This document shows, piece after piece, positions 34,302 to 43,952 of a DNA stretch of 58,758 nucleotides. Numbering within the stretch: position 1 is the first letter of the stretch; the number at the start of each line of letters is the position of its first letter. Source of the stretch: Lachnospiraceae bacterium (GTDB lineage Bacteria; Bacillota; Clostridia; Lachnospirales; Lachnospiraceae); contig JAHYZZ010000016.1 in the NCBI GenBank assembly GCA_019424135.1, positions 1-58,758 on the forward strand, written 5' to 3'. Made by a program: the position numbers and the translations under genes. A model generated the notes under the pieces. That model saw only the letters and a list, made by a program, of their open reading frames with translations. It did no database searches and was not told the origin of the DNA.

Positions 34302-35366
34302 ATGAACCAGCTCAATGAAATCACCCACATAGAAAGCGTAAGACTTTGTGATGACGGATCTGGCGTTGTCATCATCGACCAGACCAGACTCCCTTCACAT
34401 ACGGAATACCTGACCCTTTCGACTGCAGAAGATATCTGGCAAGCGATCCGCCAGCTGAAGGTGCGTGGCGCCCCGGCCATCGGAATCTGTGCCGGATATG
34501 GGATCTACTGCCTTGCCAGACAGATCAAAACCACAGATTATGAAGAGTTCCTGCGTATCTTCCAACAAAACAAGGATTATCTTAACTCCTCCCGGCCCAC
34601 TGCAGTCAACTTAAGCTGGGCGCTGAACCGGATGGAACAGGTGGTACTTAGAAACCCCCAAAAAACGGTTCCGGAATTACTGAAACTTCTAAAAGCAGAA
34701 TGCCAAAAGATCCATCAGGAGGATATCTGCATGTGCCAGGCCATCTCGGAATATGGCCTGTCTCTTCTAAAAGACGGTGACGGCATCCTGACCCACTGCA
34801 ATGCCGGACCGCTGGCCACCTCCCGGTACGGAACCGGACAGGGACCTCTCTTCCTGGGGAAAGAAAGGGGCATGAACTTCCGGGTATTCGCCAACGAGAC
34901 AAGACCTCTTTTGCAAGGAGCAAGGCTTACCTCCTATGAACTTCAAAAAGCCGGCATTGACGTCACCTTGATCTGCGACAACATGGCCAGCATCGTGATG
35001 AAAAACGGCTGGATCCAGGCCTGCATGGTGGGCTGCGACCGGGTGGCCGCCAACGGCGATACCGCCAATAAGATCGGAACCAGCACAGTCGCCATCCTGG
35101 CCCGCTATTACCAGATTCCCTTTTATGTACTGGGTCCCACCTCCACCATTGATATGAACTGCCCTACGGGGGACCGCATTCCGATTGAGTTAAGAGAGCC
35201 TGAAGAAATCAAAGAAAAATATTATCGGGAACCAATGGCTCTAAAAGAAGTACCTTGCTACAACCCTTCTTTTGACGTGACAGACCACAGTCTGATCACT
35301 GCCATCATTACAGAGAAAGGCATCTGCTATCCCCCCTACATAGAAAGCCTGTCTGCCTTATTTTAA
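34302..35366 (+). CDS. mtnA: S-methyl-5-thioribose-1-phosphate isomerase
   Basis: This 354-aa isomerase of the methionine salvage or related shunts turns methylthioribose-1-phosphate into methylthioribulose-1-phosphate. RGAPAIG is at 55-61, catalytic Cys166 in HCNAG, Asp246 in GCDRVAANGD, and NKIGTSTVA follows. AAGGAGG stands 6 nt before the ATG. It is a single gene with no mtnK or mtnN neighbour, so its pathway here is unclear. eIF2B-like relatives lack this full active site, so MtnA is favoured. Confidence 0.95.
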   Translation: MNQLNEITHIESVRLCDDGSGVVIIDQTRLPSHTEYLTLSTAEDIWQAIRQLKVRGAPAIGICAGYGIYCLARQIKTTDYEEFLRIFQQNKDYLNSSRPTAVNLSWALNRMEQVVLRNPQKTVPELLKLLKAECQKIHQEDICMCQAISEYGLSLLKDGDGILTHCNAGPLATSRYGTGQGPLFLGKERGMNFRVFANETRPLLQGARLTSYELQKAGIDVTLICDNMASIVMKNGWIQACMVGCDRVAANGDTANKIGTSTVAILARYYQIPFYVLGPTSTIDMNCPTGDRIPIELREPEEIKEKYYREPMALKEVPCYNPSFDVTDHSLITAIITEKGICYPPYIESLSALF

Positions 35367-35370
35367 AAGG

Positions 35371-35410
35371 CCGGGGCTGCCTGTGATGTCAGGCAGCCCC
35401 GGTCTTTTTC
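35371..35410. terminator. Bidirectional terminator between mtnA and gltD
   Basis: CCGGGGCTGCCTG (35371-35383) pairs perfectly with CAGGCAGCCCCGG (35390-35402). TCTTTTTC follows on the plus strand and CCTTTTAA on the minus strand. Confidence 0.93.
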
Positions 35411-35428
35411 ATGGATAAATAATTCTTT

Positions 35429-36910
35429 TTATATTAAATTCGTATAGCCCATCAAAGAGGTATCCACCGCTTTGGCGGTCTCTCTTCCCTCATGGATCGC
35501 CCATACCACCAGGGACTGGCCTCTTCGCATATCACCGGTGGCAAAAACCTTGGGCACAGAGGTTTCATATCCTTTGTCTGCCACTGTTCCCCGGGGCGTC
35601 TTTTCCACACCAAAGGCTTCCATAATATAGTCCTGAGCCCCGGTAAATCCTGCTGCAATGAGTACCAAATCCGCCGGGATGATTTTTTCACTTCCAGGTA
35701 TAGGACACATTTCCATCCGTCCGGTCTTTTCATTCTTCTTTGATTCCAGATCCACCGTTTTGATCTTGCAGAGCTCTCCCTTGCTGTTTTTTATGTACTC
35801 CTCTACAGTGGTCTGATAGACTCTGGGATCCTTTCCAAATACCTCGATCGCCTCTTCCTGTCCGTAATCTGTCTTTAAGACTCTGGGCCATTCCGGCCAT
35901 GGATTGGAAGGTGTTCGCTCCTCTTCTGGTTTGGGCATCATCTCCAACTGAGTAACTGATTTTGCCCCCAGACGAATCACGGTACCCACACAGTCATTTC
36001 CCGTGTCTCCGCCGCCAATCACGATGACATCTTTTCCCTTCGCCAGGGAATAAGGTACTTCCTTAAACTCAGAATCCAAAAGCTTTTTCGTCACTTCTGA
36101 AAGAAAATCTACGGCAAAACGTATGCCTTTTGCATCTCTTCCCGGCGCCTTGATATCTCTTGCCTGGGACGCTCCACAGGCAAGAACAACCCGGTCATAC
36201 TCTTTTAAGATGGAGGATGCTTTCTTGTCCTTTCCGACATCAACGCCGGTGACAAAGGTGATTCCTTCCTCCTCCATCAGTTTTTTGCGCCGTTCAATCA
36301 CTGATTTTTCCAGCTTCATATTCGGGATTCCATACATCAAAAGACCGCCGATCCGGTCCTTGCGTTCATATACGGTGACCTGATGTCCTCTCCGGTTCAG
36401 CTGCAGGGCTGCCGCCAGACCGGAAGGGCCGCTTCCGATCACTGCCACCTGATATCCGGTCCGGACTTTTGGAGGCGCCACACGAACCAGGTCATGTGCA
36501 AAGGCATACTCAATAATGGTCTTTTCATTTTCCTTGGTGGACACCGGTTCCGTGTTCACATTGCAGGTACAGGCAGCTTCGCAGAGCGCCGGACATACGC
36601 GGGAGGTAAACTCAGGAAAACAGTTGGTCCTCTGAAGGCGCTGGTAGGCGCCCTCCAGATTTTCCCGGTATACCAGATCGTTAAACTCCGGCACCAGATT
36701 GTGAAGAGGACATCCTGATGCCATGCCATTTAGCATTGCTCCAAACTGACAAAATGGTATCCCACACTCCATACATCTTGCTCCCTGCAGTTTCTGCTCT
36801 TTTAACGGAAGACTTTCATGAAATTCACAAAAGTCACCGATCCGATCTTTCGGAGGTCTGCAAGGTCCTGTTTTTCGCTCATATTCTAAAAATCCTGTTG
36901 CTTTTCCCAT
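35429..36910 (-). CDS. gltD: Glutamate synthase small subunit
   Basis: This 493-aa NADPH-binding subunit passes electrons to GltB for glutamate formation. The N-terminal Cys cluster region is ARCMECGIPFCQ with a second set in CPLHNLVPEFNDL and CPALCEAACTC. The FAD-binding GSGPSGLAAA and NADPH-binding VIGGGDTGNDC motifs follow, with the C-terminal GDMRRGQSLVVWAI. It starts 5 nt after gltB on the minus strand and ends at the shared terminator with mtnA. Confidence 0.96.
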   Translation of the reverse strand: MGKATGFLEYERKTGPCRPPKDRIGDFCEFHESLPLKEQKLQGARCMECGIPFCQFGAMLNGMASGCPLHNLVPEFNDLVYRENLEGAYQRLQRTNCFPEFTSRVCPALCEAACTCNVNTEPVSTKENEKTIIEYAFAHDLVRVAPPKVRTGYQVAVIGSGPSGLAAALQLNRRGHQVTVYERKDRIGGLLMYGIPNMKLEKSVIERRKKLMEEEGITFVTGVDVGKDKKASSILKEYDRVVLACGASQARDIKAPGRDAKGIRFAVDFLSEVTKKLLDSEFKEVPYSLAKGKDVIVIGGGDTGNDCVGTVIRLGAKSVTQLEMMPKPEEERTPSNPWPEWPRVLKTDYGQEEAIEVFGKDPRVYQTTVEEYIKNSKGELCKIKTVDLESKKNEKTGRMEMCPIPGSEKIIPADLVLIAAGFTGAQDYIMEAFGVEKTPRGTVADKGYETSVPKVFATGDMRRGQSLVVWAIHEGRETAKAVDTSLMGYTNLI

Positions 36911-36915
36911 ATCTT

Positions 36916-39900
36916 CTATATCCCTCCTGTCCGTTTCTGTCCCGTACTTTCATAGAAGGCTTCTACCTGCGCCTGTTCTGGATTCATACCCAGTTCCTCA
37001 TAATGCAGGCTTAATTTCAAAATCTTCTTATAATCATTGGGGATGATTTTCTTAAACTTCGGAAGGTATTCCTCAAATGCCCCCAGGATCTTTTGTCCCT
37101 TGGAAGATCCGGTTTTGTCTACATGTTCCTTGATCAGCCGGCGAAGCTCGTTTTTGTCGGCCTTCTGGTTTACGTCTTCCATGGTGACCATTTCTTTGTT
37201 GATATTCCGGTACAGTGCATTTTCCTCATCCAGAACGTAGGCGATGCCGCCGCTCATTCCGGCCGCAAAGTTCTTTCCGGTCCGTCCAAGGATCACGGCC
37301 TTTCCACCAGTCATATACTCACAGCCATGATCACCCACGCCTTCTACTACCACAGTGGCTCCCGAGTTACGCACACAGAACCGTTCTCCTGCCATTCCGC
37401 TGACAAATGCCCGTCCAGAAGTTGCTCCATAAAAGGCCACATTCCCGATGATCATATTTTCCTCTGCCGGATAGGCACTTTCCTTAGGAGGCGCAATGAT
37501 CAGCTGGCCGCCTGACAATCCTTTTCCGAAGTAGTCATTGCTGTCGCCGCGAAGCTCAATGGTAAGGCCTTTGGGGATAAATGCCCCAAAGCTTTGACCG
37601 CCGGTTCCGGTACAATGGATCTGATAGGTATCATCCTCAAGGCCCTCCGGGTACCGTCTGGTAATCTCGGACCCGAAAATCGTTCCAAAGGTTCTGTTGG
37701 TGTTCTTTACATGGACATTGACTTCCCCTGGGAGTCCTTTTTCCAGCTTAGCTCCCAGCTCTTTCATGAGAATCGTTTCATCCAGTGTTTTTTCCAATTC
37801 AAAATCATAGGTTCCCGGCACATTATTCTCGGCAGAATATGGATGGTTTAACACGGCGCTAAGATCGATTCTGGCTCCCCTTTGGTTCTCCAGATTCTCT
37901 TTTTTCTTCAGAAATTCGCTTCTTCCCACCAGTTCATCGACCGTTCTTACTCCCAGTCTTGCCATATATTCGCGCAGCTCCTGGGCAATAAATTTCATGA
38001 AATGAATCACATATTCCGGTTTTCCTTTGAAGCACTTCCTAAGCTTCGGATTTTGAGTCGCTACTCCCATCGGGCAAGTGTCCTTGTTGCAGACCCTCAT
38101 CATTACACATCCCAAAGCCACCAAAGGAGCCGTAGCAAACCCAAATTCTTCTGCACCCAGCATGGCTGCAATGGCCACGTCACGTCCGCTCATCAGCTTG
38201 CCATCCGTCTCTACCTTGATCCGTCCTCTCAGTCCGTTTTTCAGCAGCGTCTGATGGGTTTCTGCCAGTCCCAGTTCCCAGGGAAGTCCGGCATTATGAA
38301 TCGAGCTTCCCGGCGCAGCCCCGGTTCCTCCGTCATATCCAGAAATCAGTACCACCTGGGCACCGGCTTTTGCCACACCGGAGGCGATGGTTCCTACACC
38401 TGCCTCAGACACCAGCTTCACCGAAATCCTTGCCTGTTTGTTTGCATTTTTTAAATCGTAGATCAGCTGTGCCAGATCTTCGATAGAGTAAATATCATGA
38501 TGAGGCGGAGGCGAGATCAGACTAACACCCGGGGTAGAATAACGGGTTTTTGCAATCCATGGATAGACTTTCTTTCCTGGAAGATGACCGCCCTCTCCGG
38601 GCTTTGCTCCCTGTGCCATCTTAATCTGAATTTCGTCTGCACTGACCAGATACCGGCTGGTTACACCAAACCTTCCGCTTGCCACCTGTTTGATGGCAGA
38701 GCAGCGGTTTTCTTTGGTTCCCTTAGATTCCAGACGTTCCGGAGACTCTCCTCCTTCTCCGCTGTTCGACTTTCCATGGATGGCGTTCATCGCAAGAGCC
38801 AGCGTCTCATGAGCCTCCTGGGAAATCGAACCATAGGACATCGCCCCGGTCTTAAACCGCTGCACGATTTTCTCTACACTCTCCACCTGGTCGATAGGGA
38901 TTCCCTCCTTGGGATAATCAAACTCCAAGAGACTTCTAAGATATCCCGTATCCTCCTGATCCACAAGGGCTGTATATTTCTTAAACGTATCATAGTCATT
39001 GTTCCAGACTGCCTGCTGCAGCAGATGGATGGTTTCCGGATTATACCTGTGGTGCTCGCCCTGGCTTCGGAAGTTGTGGCGTCCGATGCTTTCCAGCGTC
39101 AGATCTGTCCCCAGTCCCAACGGATCAAACGCCGCACGGTGAAGCCGCTCTACGTCTGCCTGGATATCTTCCATCGTAATACCGCCCACACGGCTGACAG
39201 TATTGGTAAAATACCGGTCAATTACTTTTTTGGAAATACCGATGGCCTCAAAAATCTGGGCGCCCTGATAGGACTGGATTGTAGAGATTCCCATCTTGGA
39301 AGCAATCTTTACAATACCACTTAAGATGGCATGGTCATAATCTTGTATGGCTGCATAATAGTCTTTTTTCAGCAGTCCTTTTTCAATCATTTCCCGGATG
39401 GTCTCATGGGCAAGATAGGGATTGACCGCACAGGCACCATAGCCCAAAAGAGTCGCAAAATGATGTACCTCTCTTGGTTCTCCTGACTCCAGGATCAGAG
39501 AAAGGGATGTACTCTTTCTCGTCCGTACCAGATAATGATGCACCGCCGACACTGCCAGAAGGGACGGCAATGCCACATGGGTCTCATCCACACCACGGTC
39601 TGTCAGGATCACAATCGTTGCCCCGTCTTTATAAGCCTTATCCACATCCAGGAATAGTCTTTCCAGAGCTTTGTCAAACGGTGTATTTTTATAGCAGATG
39701 ATGGGAACCTCCGCCACAGAAAATCCCGGTACGTTCATCGTCTTAATCTTCAAAAGATCTGTGTCTGACAGGATGGGATTCATCACTTTAAGCACCTGAC
39801 AGTTCTCCGGATATTCCTTTAAAAGATTCCCTTCTCTTCCGATATAAACACTGGTATTCGTGACGATTTCTTCTCTCGCCGCATCAATGGGAGGATTGGT

Positions 39901-41451
39901 TACCTGCGCAAACCGCTGTTTAAAATAATAAAAAAGCGGCTGATACTCTTTGGAAAGCGCTGCCAGCGGCGTGTCAATTCCCATGGCGGTGATGCCTTCG
40001 GACCCATTCAAGGCCATATTCATAATTGTGTCATGATATTCTTCATAGGCATATCCAAAGGACTTCCGTAATCTGGCACAAGTTTCCTCCGTATATTGTT
40101 CTACCATCTGGTTTGGAATCTTTAGATCTTTCAGTTCAATCATATGCTGGTCCAGCCACTCACCGTATGGCTGCTTCTTCGCATAGTATTCTTTTAACTC
40201 TTCATCGGTTTTCAGCCGGTGGCTAACCGTGTCTGCCACGAGAAGTTTTCCCGGATGGATTCTTCCCTTTTCTTTAATATCCTCTTCCCGGATTTCCTCT
40301 AACACACCTGTCTCTGAGGACAGATAAAGACAATTGTCTTTGGTCAGGTAATACCTGGAAGGACGAAGACCGTTCCGATCCAGAACTGCCCCCATCATAT
40401 CACCGTCACTGAACAAGATAGAGGCCGGTCCGTCCCAAGGTTCCATCATGGTAGCATAGTACTGGTGAAAATCCTTCTCATCCTGGGAAATGGTGTCATT
40501 ATTTGCCCAGGGTTCTGGGATTGTCACCATCACTGCCAGCGGAAGATCCATGCCATTCATCATCATAAACTCCAGCGCGTTATCCAGCATAGCAGAATCG
40601 GATCCGCTTCTTTCTACTACGGGAAGGATCTTGGAAAGCTTCCCTTCAAAATACCGGGATGCCATATTTTCTTCTCTTGCCAGCATCCGGTCTACATTCC
40701 CCTGAATTGTATTGATTTCACCGTTGTGTACAATCAAACGGTTCGGATGCGCCCTCTCCCAGCTAGGCTCCGTATTGGTGCTGAACCGGGAATGGACCAT
40801 GGCAATGGCAGACTGATAGTCCTTGCTCTGCAGGTCCTGATAGAAAGTCCGCAGCTGTCCCACCAAAAACATCCCCTTGTATACGATGGTACGGCTGGAC
40901 AAAGAAACCACATAGGTGTCCGTGCTGCTCTGTTCAAACTCCCGCCGAACGATGTAAAGCCTTCTGTCAAATGCAAGGCCTGTTTCCACATCCTGTGGTT
41001 TTTCGATGAATGCCTGCCAGATATCCGGCATACATGCCTTTGCCTTATTTCCCAGCACTCCAGGATCCGTGGGAACCTTTCTCCACCCAAGGAACCGAAG
41101 ACCTTCGCCTTTCACGATCGTCTCAAACATCGTTTTGGATTCTTTTTTCTTCAGTTCGTTCTGTGGGAAGAAAAACATGCCGATGCCATATTCTCTTTCC
41201 CCGCCAATCTCAATGCCCTCTTTTTTACAGGCCTTCTGAAAAAAAGAGTGGGAAATCTGAAGCAGGATGCCAACGCCATCCCCAGTTTTTCCTTCTGCGT
41301 CTTTACCTGCACGATGTTCCAGATTTTCTACGATCTCCAGTGCCTGGCTGACAACCTTGTGGCTTTTCTTTCCCTCGATATTTACGACTGCGCCAATTCC
41401 ACAGTTGTCATGCTCAAGCTCAGGACAGTATAATCCTTGTCTGCTGCCCAT
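36916..41451 (-). CDS. gltB: Glutamate synthase large subunit
   Basis: This 1511-aa protein has a class II glutaminase domain with nucleophile Cys17 after a 16-residue propeptide (HDN|CGIG). A central domain follows, then the FMN/2-oxoglutarate-binding synthase domain (GEGGESPERL, GEGGHLPGKK, SGYDGGTGAAPGSSI). The C-terminal beta-helix has Gly-rich repeats (GDHGCEYMTGG). The 3Fe-4S Cys set lies in CVMMRVCNKDTCPMG. It converts glutamine and 2-oxoglutarate into two glutamates with GltD. It is divergent from glnN, and the leader at 41490-41554 has structures suggesting attenuation. Confidence 0.97.
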   Translation of the reverse strand: MGSRQGLYCPELEHDNCGIGAVVNIEGKKSHKVVSQALEIVENLEHRAGKDAEGKTGDGVGILLQISHSFFQKACKKEGIEIGGEREYGIGMFFFPQNELKKKESKTMFETIVKGEGLRFLGWRKVPTDPGVLGNKAKACMPDIWQAFIEKPQDVETGLAFDRRLYIVRREFEQSSTDTYVVSLSSRTIVYKGMFLVGQLRTFYQDLQSKDYQSAIAMVHSRFSTNTEPSWERAHPNRLIVHNGEINTIQGNVDRMLAREENMASRYFEGKLSKILPVVERSGSDSAMLDNALEFMMMNGMDLPLAVMVTIPEPWANNDTISQDEKDFHQYYATMMEPWDGPASILFSDGDMMGAVLDRNGLRPSRYYLTKDNCLYLSSETGVLEEIREEDIKEKGRIHPGKLLVADTVSHRLKTDEELKEYYAKKQPYGEWLDQHMIELKDLKIPNQMVEQYTEETCARLRKSFGYAYEEYHDTIMNMALNGSEGITAMGIDTPLAALSKEYQPLFYYFKQRFAQVTNPPIDAAREEIVTNTSVYIGREGNLLKEYPENCQVLKVMNPILSDTDLLKIKTMNVPGFSVAEVPIICYKNTPFDKALERLFLDVDKAYKDGATIVILTDRGVDETHVALPSLLAVSAVHHYLVRTRKSTSLSLILESGEPREVHHFATLLGYGACAVNPYLAHETIREMIEKGLLKKDYYAAIQDYDHAILSGIVKIASKMGISTIQSYQGAQIFEAIGISKKVIDRYFTNTVSRVGGITMEDIQADVERLHRAAFDPLGLGTDLTLESIGRHNFRSQGEHHRYNPETIHLLQQAVWNNDYDTFKKYTALVDQEDTGYLRSLLEFDYPKEGIPIDQVESVEKIVQRFKTGAMSYGSISQEAHETLALAMNAIHGKSNSGEGGESPERLESKGTKENRCSAIKQVASGRFGVTSRYLVSADEIQIKMAQGAKPGEGGHLPGKKVYPWIAKTRYSTPGVSLISPPPHHDIYSIEDLAQLIYDLKNANKQARISVKLVSEAGVGTIASGVAKAGAQVVLISGYDGGTGAAPGSSIHNAGLPWELGLAETHQTLLKNGLRGRIKVETDGKLMSGRDVAIAAMLGAEEFGFATAPLVALGCVMMRVCNKDTCPMGVATQNPKLRKCFKGKPEYVIHFMKFIAQELREYMARLGVRTVDELVGRSEFLKKKENLENQRGARIDLSAVLNHPYSAENNVPGTYDFELEKTLDETILMKELGAKLEKGLPGEVNVHVKNTNRTFGTIFGSEITRRYPEGLEDDTYQIHCTGTGGQSFGAFIPKGLTIELRGDSNDYFGKGLSGGQLIIAPPKESAYPAEENMIIGNVAFYGATSGRAFVSGMAGERFCVRNSGATVVVEGVGDHGCEYMTGGKAVILGRTGKNFAAGMSGGIAYVLDEENALYRNINKEMVTMEDVNQKADKNELRRLIKEHVDKTGSSKGQKILGAFEEYLPKFKKIIPNDYKKILKLSLHYEELGMNPEQAQVEAFYESTGQKRTGGI

Positions 41452-41489
41452 ATGTTTTCACCCCTTCTTCGGAATTTCCTAAAATATAA

Positions 41490-41554
41490 AAAAAATATGA
41501 CAAAAAGGCGCGGACTGCTCCTTGCAGTTCCCACATGACCTCTTTGTCATCTTA
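41490..41554 (-). promoter_or_regulatory. Structured gltB leader with tandem hairpins (possible ANTAR target/attenuator)
   Basis: Read on the minus strand, the leader forms ATGAC-AAAGAG-GTCAT, a hairpin with hexaloop AAAGAG (A at loop position 1, G at 4). Four nt later a second hairpin is built on CTGC/GCAG, followed by GCGCCTTTTTG. The first arm ATGACAAA can instead pair with TTTGTCAT (41543-41550 with 41497-41504), followed by ATTTTTTTT. Mutually exclusive folds next to U-tracts suggest attenuation. Confidence 0.5.
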
Positions 41555-41560
41555 GATACA

Positions 41561-41589
41561 TTTATACCTTATTTTTCAAGATTTGTAAA
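41561..41589 (-). promoter_or_regulatory. Predicted promoter of gltBD
   Basis: On the minus strand TTTACA (41584-41589), a 17-nt spacer and TATAAA (41561-41566) precede a leader of about 100 nt before the gltB ATG. Confidence 0.6.
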
Positions 41590-41642
41590 TAGATACTCCC
41601 CAGATTTCCTCTGGACTTTGTGAATTATTTTTCATTTTTCGA

Positions 41643-41670
41643 TTGACATTTTCTGATTTTCGTGTATACT
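41643..41670 (+). promoter_or_regulatory. Predicted promoter of glnN
   Basis: TTGACA (41643-41648), a 16-nt spacer and TATACT (41665-41670) make a near-consensus sigma-A promoter, 80 nt before the glnN ATG. Confidence 0.75.
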
Positions 41671-41684
41671 TCAAGGCATGAAGC

Positions 41685-41720
41685 AAGGGCGCTTTGGATT
41701 CATTCCAAGGTGCCCTTTTT
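41685..41720 (+). terminator. Intrinsic terminator/attenuator in the glnN leader
   Basis: AAGGGCGCTTTGGA (41685-41698) pairs along its full length with TCCAAGGTGCCCTT (41704-41717), with two G-U pairs, and a T5 tract ends at 41720. It begins about 10 nt after the expected transcription start and lies upstream of glnN, so it is an attenuator rather than an end-of-gene terminator. The U-tract (CCTTTTTCAA) can also pair with TTGAAAGG at the ribosome site. Confidence 0.75.
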
Positions 41721-41750
41721 CAAGCTTTGATTTTGAAAGGAGCTGCATTT

Positions 41751-43859
41751 ATGAATGATACGAAACTGATACCGGAACTTTACGGAAGCCTTGTTTTTAA
41801 TGATAAGGTCATGCGCGAGCGTCTGCCAAAGGATATTTACAAGGCTCTTCATAAGACGATCCAGAATGGGACTCACCTGGAACTGGATGTAGCAAATGTA
41901 GTAGCTGCCGCCATGAAGGAATGGGCAGTGGAGCATGGAGCCACCCATTTTACTCACTGGTTCCAGCCTATGACCGGATTCACCGCAGAGAAGCATGACA
42001 GTTTTATCTCCCCCACCGGAGACGGACAGGTGATCATGGAATTTTCTGGGAAAGAGCTGATCAAGGGAGAACCGGACGCTTCAAGTTTCCCTTCCGGCGG
42101 ACTTCGTTCCACATTCGAGGCCAGAGGATATACTGCATGGGATCCGACTTCTCCGGCATTTATTAAAGACGGTTCTCTTTACATCCCAACGGCGTTTTGC
42201 TCCTATAGCGGAGAAGCACTGGATAAAAAGACTCCTTTGCTTCGTTCCATGGAAACTTTGAATGAAGAAGCCGTAAAGCTTCTGCATCTTTTAGGCCGCA
42301 CAGATGTAACTCGTGTAGATACTACCATTGGATCCGAACAGGAATACTTCCTCATTGACAAGGATTTGTACAAGAAACGGAAAGACCTTCTCTTCTGCGG
42401 CCGCACCCTCATCGGAGCGCCGGCGCCAAAGGGACAGGAAATGGAAGATCACTATTTTGGCGTACTAAAGCCAAAGGTATCTGCCTATATGCACGATCTG
42501 GATGAAGAGCTCTGGAAACTGGGTGTTCCGGCCAAGACCAAACATAATGAGGTTGCACCTTCCCAGCATGAGCTGGCTCCTGTATACAGCACTGCCAATG
42601 TCGCAGTAGATCACAACCAGCTTACCATGGAGATCATGAAAAAAATTGCAGATAAACATAACTATGCATGTCTGCTCCACGAGAAACCTTTCGAGGGCAT
42701 TAACGGAAGCGGTAAGCACAACAACTGGTCCATGGTAACTGACAAGGGGGAAAACCTGCTGAATCCAGGAAAGACTCCGGCACAGAACCAGCAGTTCCTG
42801 GTATTTTTGCTGGCGGTCATCACTGCAGTCGATGAATACGCAGATTTGATGCGGGCATCCGTTGCAAGCGCTGGAAATGACCACCGGTTGGGCGGAAACG
42901 AAGCTCCTCCGGCCATCGTTTCCATTTTCCTGGGAGATGAACTAACCGCTGTTCTGAAATCCATCGAACAAGGTACAGACTTTGAAAAGCAGAAACAGAC
43001 TTTGATGGAAATCGGAGCTCACGTGCTGCCTCATTTTGCAAAAGACACCACCGACCGGAACCGTACGTCTCCGTTCGCATTTACCGGCAATAAGTTTGAG
43101 TTCCGTATGCCGGGAAGTTCTCTGTCTGTTGCAGACCCGAATATCATTCTCAACACGGCAGTGGCTGAATCCCTCGCTCAGATTTATGACGCCTTAAAAG
43201 ATGTCCCGAAAGATGGTCTTGATGAAGCTATCCAAGCACTCTTAAAGGATTTGATCCTGAAACATAAAAAGATCCTGTTTAACGGCAACGGATATACTCA
43301 GGAATGGGTAGAAGAAGCTACACGCCGCGGGCTTTACAACTTGGAATCCCTTCCAGACGCTATGCCAAAGCTGGTTGCAGACAAAAACATCGAACTGTTT
43401 ACGAAACACCACATTTTCAGCAAGGAAGAACTTTACGCACGGTACGAGATCCAGCTGGAAAACTATGTAAAAACCATACACATCGAGTCCTTGGCTATGC
43501 AGGATATGGTCAAAAAAGACTTTACACCGGCATTGTTCTCATACATGAGCGACCTGACAGAAGAAGTTTTACGCAAAAAGGAATTGCTGCCTGAACTTTC
43601 ATCCTCCTACGAAAAAGACATCATCTCCACCCTCAGCGCTGCGTCCGAAGAAATCATGACCTCACTGAAAACACTGGACCAGAGCACCAACAAAGCAGAG
43701 GCTACGGAAGATGTACTTGCAACTGCAAGATACTATCATGACAAAGTTCTGGCAGATATGAACACCCTGCGTCAGGCTGTAGATCAGGCAGAAGCACTGA
43801 TCCCCGGCAGCTACCTGCCATATCCAACCTACGACGAACTACTGTTCTCGTTACGGTAA
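41751..43859 (+). CDS. glnN: Glutamine synthetase type III (GlnN)
   Basis: This 702-aa enzyme is the long type III glutamine synthetase, which joins ammonia to glutamate with ATP. Family marks are THWFQPMTGFTAEKHDSF, GSEQEYFLID, KHNEVAPSQHELAPVY, GINGSGKHNNWSM and AGNDHRLGGNEAPPAI. A helical C-terminal region (about 540-700) is typical. The start at 41751 follows AAAGGAG. The longer frame from 41694 would be encoded by the attenuator hairpin and is rejected. It is divergent from gltBD, so both ammonia-assimilation steps share one 299-nt control region. Confidence 0.96.
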   Translation: MNDTKLIPELYGSLVFNDKVMRERLPKDIYKALHKTIQNGTHLELDVANVVAAAMKEWAVEHGATHFTHWFQPMTGFTAEKHDSFISPTGDGQVIMEFSGKELIKGEPDASSFPSGGLRSTFEARGYTAWDPTSPAFIKDGSLYIPTAFCSYSGEALDKKTPLLRSMETLNEEAVKLLHLLGRTDVTRVDTTIGSEQEYFLIDKDLYKKRKDLLFCGRTLIGAPAPKGQEMEDHYFGVLKPKVSAYMHDLDEELWKLGVPAKTKHNEVAPSQHELAPVYSTANVAVDHNQLTMEIMKKIADKHNYACLLHEKPFEGINGSGKHNNWSMVTDKGENLLNPGKTPAQNQQFLVFLLAVITAVDEYADLMRASVASAGNDHRLGGNEAPPAIVSIFLGDELTAVLKSIEQGTDFEKQKQTLMEIGAHVLPHFAKDTTDRNRTSPFAFTGNKFEFRMPGSSLSVADPNIILNTAVAESLAQIYDALKDVPKDGLDEAIQALLKDLILKHKKILFNGNGYTQEWVEEATRRGLYNLESLPDAMPKLVADKNIELFTKHHIFSKEELYARYEIQLENYVKTIHIESLAMQDMVKKDFTPALFSYMSDLTEEVLRKKELLPELSSSYEKDIISTLSAASEEIMTSLKTLDQSTNKAEATEDVLATARYYHDKVLADMNTLRQAVDQAEALIPGSYLPYPTYDELLFSLR

Positions 43860-43867
43860 CAAGGTAA

Positions 43868-43919
43868 CAAAAGAGGACGTAGACCTTTTGCAAAGGTCTA
43901 CGTCCTCTTTTGTGTTTTT
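43868..43919. terminator. Bidirectional terminator between glnN and galT
   Basis: CAAAAGAGGACGTAGACCTT and its complement (43868-43887 with 43893-43912) form a 20-bp stem, followed by TGTTTTTC on the plus strand and TTTTG on the minus strand. It serves glnN and galT. Confidence 0.93.
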
Positions 43920-43952
43920 CCCTGTAACTAAATGAATTTTACCCTGTACCCT

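Noticed and set aside
40465..41433. 322-aa open frame on the plus strand opposite gltB
   Set aside because: It is antisense to the glutaminase domain of gltB, with no family motif or ribosome site.
41694..41750. 19-residue extension of glnN
   Set aside because: It would be encoded by the attenuator hairpin and T-tract; 41751 has AAAGGAG upstream.
43854..43870. Tandem GGTAACAA at the glnN stop
   Set aside because: Two copies only, partly coding; most likely chance or slippage, not an attachment site.
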